From assembly GCF_000380965.1 (NCBI RefSeq), contig NZ_KB905606.1, forward strand, positions 1-32,575: a stretch of DNA of 32,575 bases, read 5' to 3'. A program made the position numbers and the translations under genes. Shown piece by piece: positions 29,758 to 32,575 of the stretch. How positions within the stretch are numbered: position 1 is the first letter of the stretch; the number at the start of each line of letters is the position of its first letter. Below the pieces are notes generated by a model. That model searched no databases. It had not been told where the DNA came from and saw only the letters and a list, made by a program, of their open reading frames with translations. Source of the stretch: Paenibacillus ginsengihumi DSM 21568. GTDB lineage: Bacteria > Bacillota > Bacilli > Paenibacillales > NBRC-103111.

Positions 29758-30073
29758 CTACCATCCGGTTCATGATCTTCTGAAAGACAGTCCATTCCCG
29801 CTTCTGGTCCGCCAAAGCATGGCGTCCTGCCTGCGTCAGCCGGTAATATTTGCGGCGCGGCCCCTCGTTGGACTGCTGCCAATACGTCTCGACCCATCCC
29901 TGCATCTCCAGCCGCTTCAAGGCCGGGTACAGCGTTCCTTCCTTGTACCTGAGGTATCCCTCGCTGAGCTGCTCGATCCGTTCGGCGATTTCGTAGCCGT
30001 ACATATCTTTTTGCGCCAATAGCGACAGCAATACCATTTCAGTGCTTCCTTTAAGCAGTTCTGTTTTACCCAA
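29741..30073 (-). CDS. PadR family transcriptional regulator
   Basis: A 110-residue winged-helix repressor of the PadR-s1 type. The DNA-binding part has EMVLLSLLAQKDMYGYEI (12-29), the typical YKEGTLYPALKRLE (about 43-56) and the wing with GPRRKYYRLTQAGRHAL. A C-terminal helix for dimerisation follows. The start is a TTG at 30073, seven bases after AGAGGG on the minus strand. PadR proteins usually repress their own operon in response to envelope stress, drugs or phenolics. Here the probable targets are the two membrane-associated genes downstream. Possible operator repeats CTATATCG lie just upstream of the gene. Confidence 0.88.
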   Translation of the reverse strand: MGKTELLKGSTEMVLLSLLAQKDMYGYEIAERIEQLSEGYLRYKEGTLYPALKRLEMQGWVETYWQQSNEGPRRKYYRLTQAGRHALADQKREWTVFQKIMNRMVGDPIG

Positions 30074-30086
30074 AAGATCGCCCTCT

Positions 30087-30117
30087 CTATATCGCGTTAC
30101 GATTTACCGCTATATCG
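30087..30117 (-). promoter_or_regulatory. Possible padR operator repeats
   Basis: CTATATCG occurs at 30087-30094 and 30110-30117 (plus strand), 23 bases apart, directly upstream of the padR start. The second is followed by TATCAC. On the minus strand the motifs read CGATATAG and could cover the padR promoter. The remaining 30118-30298 region shows no clear promoter for the plus-strand HD-GYP gene that I trust. Confidence 0.35.
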
Positions 30118-30298
30118 TATCACTAAATAGCCGGGACGACAAGCGCCGCGCCATCCGTTTATCGGACCAGACATTCCTAAAGGTCTTTTACGAATAGTTC
30201 TTTTGTGCTAGACTGGACTTGTTTACTCTATTTTTCTTGATTCTTGATGGAATCGCTTTGCACGAATTCATACTAGATTAGAAAGAGGCAGCGAATGC

Positions 30299-31381
30299 AT
30301 GCGTTTGATACCGATCCGTTCCTGCGTTCCCGGAATGCGGCTGGGCAAACCGATTTTTAACGAAGAAGGCGTCGTACTTTTAAACCGCCATGCCGAGCTG
30401 ACGCAGAACTTGATTGGCCGGCTTCACCATTTAGGGATCGATTATGTGTACATCGAAGATCCGTTAACGGAAGATATTCAAGTGGAAGACCCGATTTCGG
30501 AGGAGACCCGCAGACGCGCGCTGAGCGAGCTGCGAACGCAATTCCGCTCCTTCATGGAGCAGGGCAGCAGGCCGAAGCTGTCGAGGCCGGTGCTTGGCAA
30601 GACGTTCGGCAGTGTGATGAAAATGATCATCGATGATTTGAGCGAGCACCAGGAAACGATGATCATGCTGATGAATATGAACGTATGGAGCCAATATTTG
30701 TACCAGCATTCATTGAATGTATCCATCTATTCCACGATGCTCGGAATGGCCAGCGGCTACAGCCGGGACGAGCTGATGACGCTCGGCATAGGCGCTCTGC
30801 TGCACGATATCGGCAAGACGCAGATCGATTTGGCGCTGCTCGACAAGCCGGGGCAGCTGACGGAAGAGGAGTTCGCCGAGATCAAGCGGCACCCGGAGCT
30901 CGGCTTCAAGCTGCTGAAGGACGAGCCCAATATTCCGCTGATTGCGGCTCACTGCGCCTTTCAGCATCATGAACGGCTTGACGGGAGCGGCTACCCGCGA
31001 GGTATCAAGGGCGACGACATTCACGAATATGCCAAATGGATCGCCATCGCCGACAGCTACGACGCCATGACCTCGCATCGTCCGTACCGGCGGGCGATGC
31101 TGCCTCATCAGGCGATGGAAGCTTTGTTTTCGGGCGTAGGGCACTGGTACGAGCTGTCGAAAGTGACGGTGTTTCGCGATCATGTAGCGCTCTACCCGCT
31201 GGGCATGACGGTGACCTTGAATACGGGGGAGCGGGGCGTCGTCGCCGCGATCGATCCGCGCGCGCCGCAAAGGCCGGTCGTCCGCATTGTGGAGACGGCC
31301 GACGGCGAGAAGCTGAGCTCGCCCTATGAAATCGATTTGGCTGAGAAGCTGACTGTATTTATCGTGGAAGTGGACCAATAG
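30299..31381 (+). CDS. HD-GYP domain cyclic-di-GMP phosphodiesterase
   Basis: A 360-residue protein with an N-terminal region common to Bacillales HD-GYP proteins (SCVPGMRLGKPIFNEEGVVLL at 8-28, in part) and an HD-GYP domain from about 120 to 290. Metal ligands: H137 in LYQHSLNV, H169-D170 in LLHDIGKTQID, H198 in KRHPELGF, H224 with HERLDGSGYP (224-233; GYP at 231-233), and D252 in AIADSYDAMT. All are present, so it should hydrolyse c-di-GMP. A C-terminal beta-rich part (about 300-360) has GMTVTLNTGERGVV. The ATG at 30299 follows AAAGAGG. No transmembrane or receiver domain is seen. The next gene follows after 15 bases and may be cotranscribed. Confidence 0.9.
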   Translation: MRLIPIRSCVPGMRLGKPIFNEEGVVLLNRHAELTQNLIGRLHHLGIDYVYIEDPLTEDIQVEDPISEETRRRALSELRTQFRSFMEQGSRPKLSRPVLGKTFGSVMKMIIDDLSEHQETMIMLMNMNVWSQYLYQHSLNVSIYSTMLGMASGYSRDELMTLGIGALLHDIGKTQIDLALLDKPGQLTEEEFAEIKRHPELGFKLLKDEPNIPLIAAHCAFQHHERLDGSGYPRGIKGDDIHEYAKWIAIADSYDAMTSHRPYRRAMLPHQAMEALFSGVGHWYELSKVTVFRDHVALYPLGMTVTLNTGERGVVAAIDPRAPQRPVVRIVETADGEKLSSPYEIDLAEKLTVFIVEVDQ

Positions 31382-31396
31382 CAGGAGGCGAGCGCC

Positions 31397-32083
31397 ATGT
31401 GCGGACGTTACACGATTACCGTCGTTTGGGAAGATTTGGTGATCCGCTTCATGCTGGACCGCCGCGCGGGCAAGTTTCAGCCGCGCTATAACGTGGCGCC
31501 GGGGCAGTACATTCCGGCCATTATCGGCGGAACGCCGCCAGACGGGGAGGGCCCTTCGCACAACCGCTTCGGGGAGCTGAAATGGGGGCTTGTCCCTTCA
31601 TGGGCGTCTGATGAGCGCTCCGGCTACCGAATGATGAACGCGCGGTCAGAAACGGTCGCGGAGAAGCCCGCATTCCGCAATTTGCTGAAACGCAAGCGCT
31701 GCGTCATTCCGGCGGACGGATTCTACGAATGGAAGCGGACGGAGGAGGGCAAGCAGCCGTATCGCTTCACGCTCCGGGACGGCGCGCTGTTTGCGATGGC
31801 CGCCTTGTACGATACGTGGGTGTCCCCGTCCGGAGAGAAGCTGCATACGTGCACGATCGTGACGACGGCGGCGAACGGCCTCGTGTCGGACGTCCACGAC
31901 CGGATGCCCGTGATCCTGACGCCCCGGGCAGAGGCGCTGTGGCTGGACCGCCGCGTTCAGGACGAGCGGGAGCTAGTCCCGCTGCTGGCGCCATATCCGG
32001 CAGAGGCGATGCGCCGGTATGCCGTCAGCCCGAAGGTCGGCAACGTGCGCTACGACAGTCCCGACTGCGTCGAGCCGGTATAA
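31397..32083 (+). CDS. yedK: SOS response-associated peptidase, HMCES/YedK family
   Basis: A 228-residue SRAP-domain protein that covalently caps abasic sites in single-stranded DNA through its N-terminal cysteine. The catalytic C2 is directly after the start Met (MCGRYT). N33 in YNVAPGQ, N81 in MMNARSETV, E111 in CVIPADGFYEW and H167 in VHDRMPVIL complete the active site. Length is standard. The start after AGGAGGCGAGC is fixed by the need for Cys2. It lies 15 bases after the HD-GYP gene. No LexA box is evident upstream. The symbol is that of the E. coli homologue. Confidence 0.92.
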   Translation: MCGRYTITVVWEDLVIRFMLDRRAGKFQPRYNVAPGQYIPAIIGGTPPDGEGPSHNRFGELKWGLVPSWASDERSGYRMMNARSETVAEKPAFRNLLKRKRCVIPADGFYEWKRTEEGKQPYRFTLRDGALFAMAALYDTWVSPSGEKLHTCTIVTTAANGLVSDVHDRMPVILTPRAEALWLDRRVQDERELVPLLAPYPAEAMRRYAVSPKVGNVRYDSPDCVEPV

Positions 32084-32118
32084 AGCGCGGCGATCGCCTT
32101 GCCGGCGATCTGCGCTTC
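32084..32118 (+). terminator. Hairpin after the SRAP gene
   Basis: AAGCGC plus GATCGCC pair with GGCGATC plus GCGCTT around TTGCC, giving a strong stem but only TCCTT after it. Beyond it, 32119-32250 shows no gene or clear motif before AT-rich DNA of the next element begins. Confidence 0.5.
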
Positions 32119-32316
32119 CTTGACGGCATGCGGCCTACCGGACCCAGCCCCCAGCCTGACCTTAAGGCCAGCCATCCGTATCTGGTCCGGCCCAATCCTT
32201 CAGGGCCATCCATCCATATACATTCCAGCCTAACCTCCAAACAATAAGAACGAAAAAAGATCTAATTTCTGCCAAAATGGCCCGATGAAAGAAAATAAGT
32301 TAACATGAACGTAAAA

Positions 32317-32397
32317 CAGCTCCGTATTTGCTAGCGATCGTAGGTTAAAAATGTGAGTGTAGGACACATTTTCAGAGCTACTAAGCAAAAGGAGCTG
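32317..32397 (+). ncRNA. Candidate IS110 bridge RNA region
   Basis: An outer stem CAGCTCC (32317-32323) with GGAGCTG (32391-32397) is continued by TTTGCTAG (32327-32334) with CTAAGCAAA (32381-32389), one bulge. Inside is a hairpin AAAATGTG (32348-32355) with CACATTTT (32365-32372) around AGTGTAGGA. In IS110-group elements the non-coding end upstream of the transposase encodes a bridge RNA with target- and donor-binding loops. The place and nested stems fit, but the true RNA could be longer on the 5' side. Confidence 0.5.
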
Positions 32398-32403
32398 TTA
32401 CTT

Positions 32404-32575
32404 ATGAAGTATGCCACAAAATTCATTGGTTTAGATGTATCGAAAGAAAAAATTGCTGTAGCGGTGGCAGATAGCGGTCGAGAAGCCCCTCGTTATCTTG
32501 GAGCTATTCCTCACAAACCTGAGGCAATTCGGAAATTAATTAAACAGTTGGGAGATCCGAGCACCCTTTCGTTTT
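32404..32575 (+). CDS. IS110 family transposase, N-terminal fragment, cut by window edge
   Basis: 57 codons are visible, beginning MKYATKFIGLDVSKEKIAVA. The FIGLDVSKEKIAVAVAD segment is the first strand of the RuvC-like DEDD catalytic domain of IS110 transposases, with the first catalytic aspartate at D11. The next catalytic residues lie beyond the window. The ATG follows AAAGGAG with an ideal gap; that ribosome site is part of the right arm of the upstream RNA stem, which could couple folding and translation. Intact or not cannot be judged. Confidence 0.85.
   Translation, partial: MKYATKFIGLDVSKEKIAVAVADSGREAPRYLGAIPHKPEAIRKLIKQLGDPSTLSF

Larger units (their letters stand above)
32250..32575 (+). 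mobile_element. IS110-type insertion sequence, left part (cut by window edge)
   Basis: An AT-rich segment contrasting with the GC-rich chromosome contains a structured non-coding leader (32317-32397) and the start of an IS110 transposase. IS110 elements lack classic terminal inverted repeats, so the left boundary (about 32240-32310) cannot be fixed from one end. Confidence 0.65.

Noticed and set aside
1-32575. tRNA or rRNA genes
   Set aside because: I saw no CCA-ended cloverleaf pattern with a TTCGANTC T-arm and no rRNA-like conserved stretch on either strand.

Overview
The window reads as chromosomal DNA from a GC-rich, endospore-forming member of the Firmicutes, most likely a Paenibacillaceae species. 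The gene order nudF, EndoQ-like gene, spoIIM, fur, yqzK, xerD, deoB, punA, dacF, spoIIAA, spoIIAB, sigF, spoVAA, spoVAB, spoVAF, lysA, ppiB, rib operon, scpA, scpB follows the Bacillus subtilis backbone. The GC-rich codon use and the abundance of intergenic repeats fit Paenibacillus or a relative better than Bacillus. The genus is an inference from protein similarity recalled from memory, not from a search.

Layout. Positions 1 to about 290 hold the start of a truncated transposase on the minus strand. From 0.4 to 3.6 kb are nudF, an endonuclease Q-like PHP gene, spoIIM behind a convincing sigma-E promoter, and fur. Alanine dehydrogenase (ald) is interposed at 4.1-5.2 kb, followed by yqzK and xerD. 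From 6.7 to 11.8 kb is a nucleoside salvage cluster: phosphopentomutase, two tandem purine nucleoside phosphorylases with different active sites, a small membrane-anchored CuA-like cupredoxin, and pyrimidine-nucleoside phosphorylase. A 1.25-kb gene-poor stretch (11.76-13.0 kb) is packed with several unrelated repeat types. Then come dacF, the forespore sigma-F operon spoIIAA-spoIIAB-sigF, and spoVAA-spoVAB-spoVAF. The usual spoVAC, spoVAD and spoVAE genes are absent between AB and AF. lysA and ppiB follow. A riboflavin operon (ribD-ribE-ribBA-ribH) lies behind an FMN riboswitch, followed by the condensin partners scpA and scpB and by ytfI and ytfJ. A minus-strand padR / HAAS-domain / membrane-protein operon lies at 28.9-30.1 kb, then an HD-GYP phosphodiesterase and a YedK/HMCES-type DNA-protein crosslink gene. 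The window ends inside an IS110-type element.

How the genes work together. Much of the region serves sporulation: spoIIM in engulfment, SpoIIAA/AB/SigF in the forespore sigma switch, DacF in spore peptidoglycan, SpoVA proteins in dipicolinate uptake and germination, and YtfJ in the spore. Candidate sigma-E, sigma-F, sigma-H and sigma-G promoters stand where the Bacillus model predicts them. The salvage cluster would convert nucleosides to bases and pentose phosphates. The rib operon makes riboflavin under FMN feedback.

The most unusual content is non-coding. A family of about 90-bp double-hairpin elements occurs six times between genes, several just upstream of ribosome binding sites, and the stems show compensatory changes. 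There is also a four-copy array of 19-bp dyads TGTTGYA-N5-TRCAACA with 52/62/52-bp spacing, and a probable bridge-RNA leader in front of the IS110 transposase. I cannot tell from this window alone whether the repeat families have already been described.
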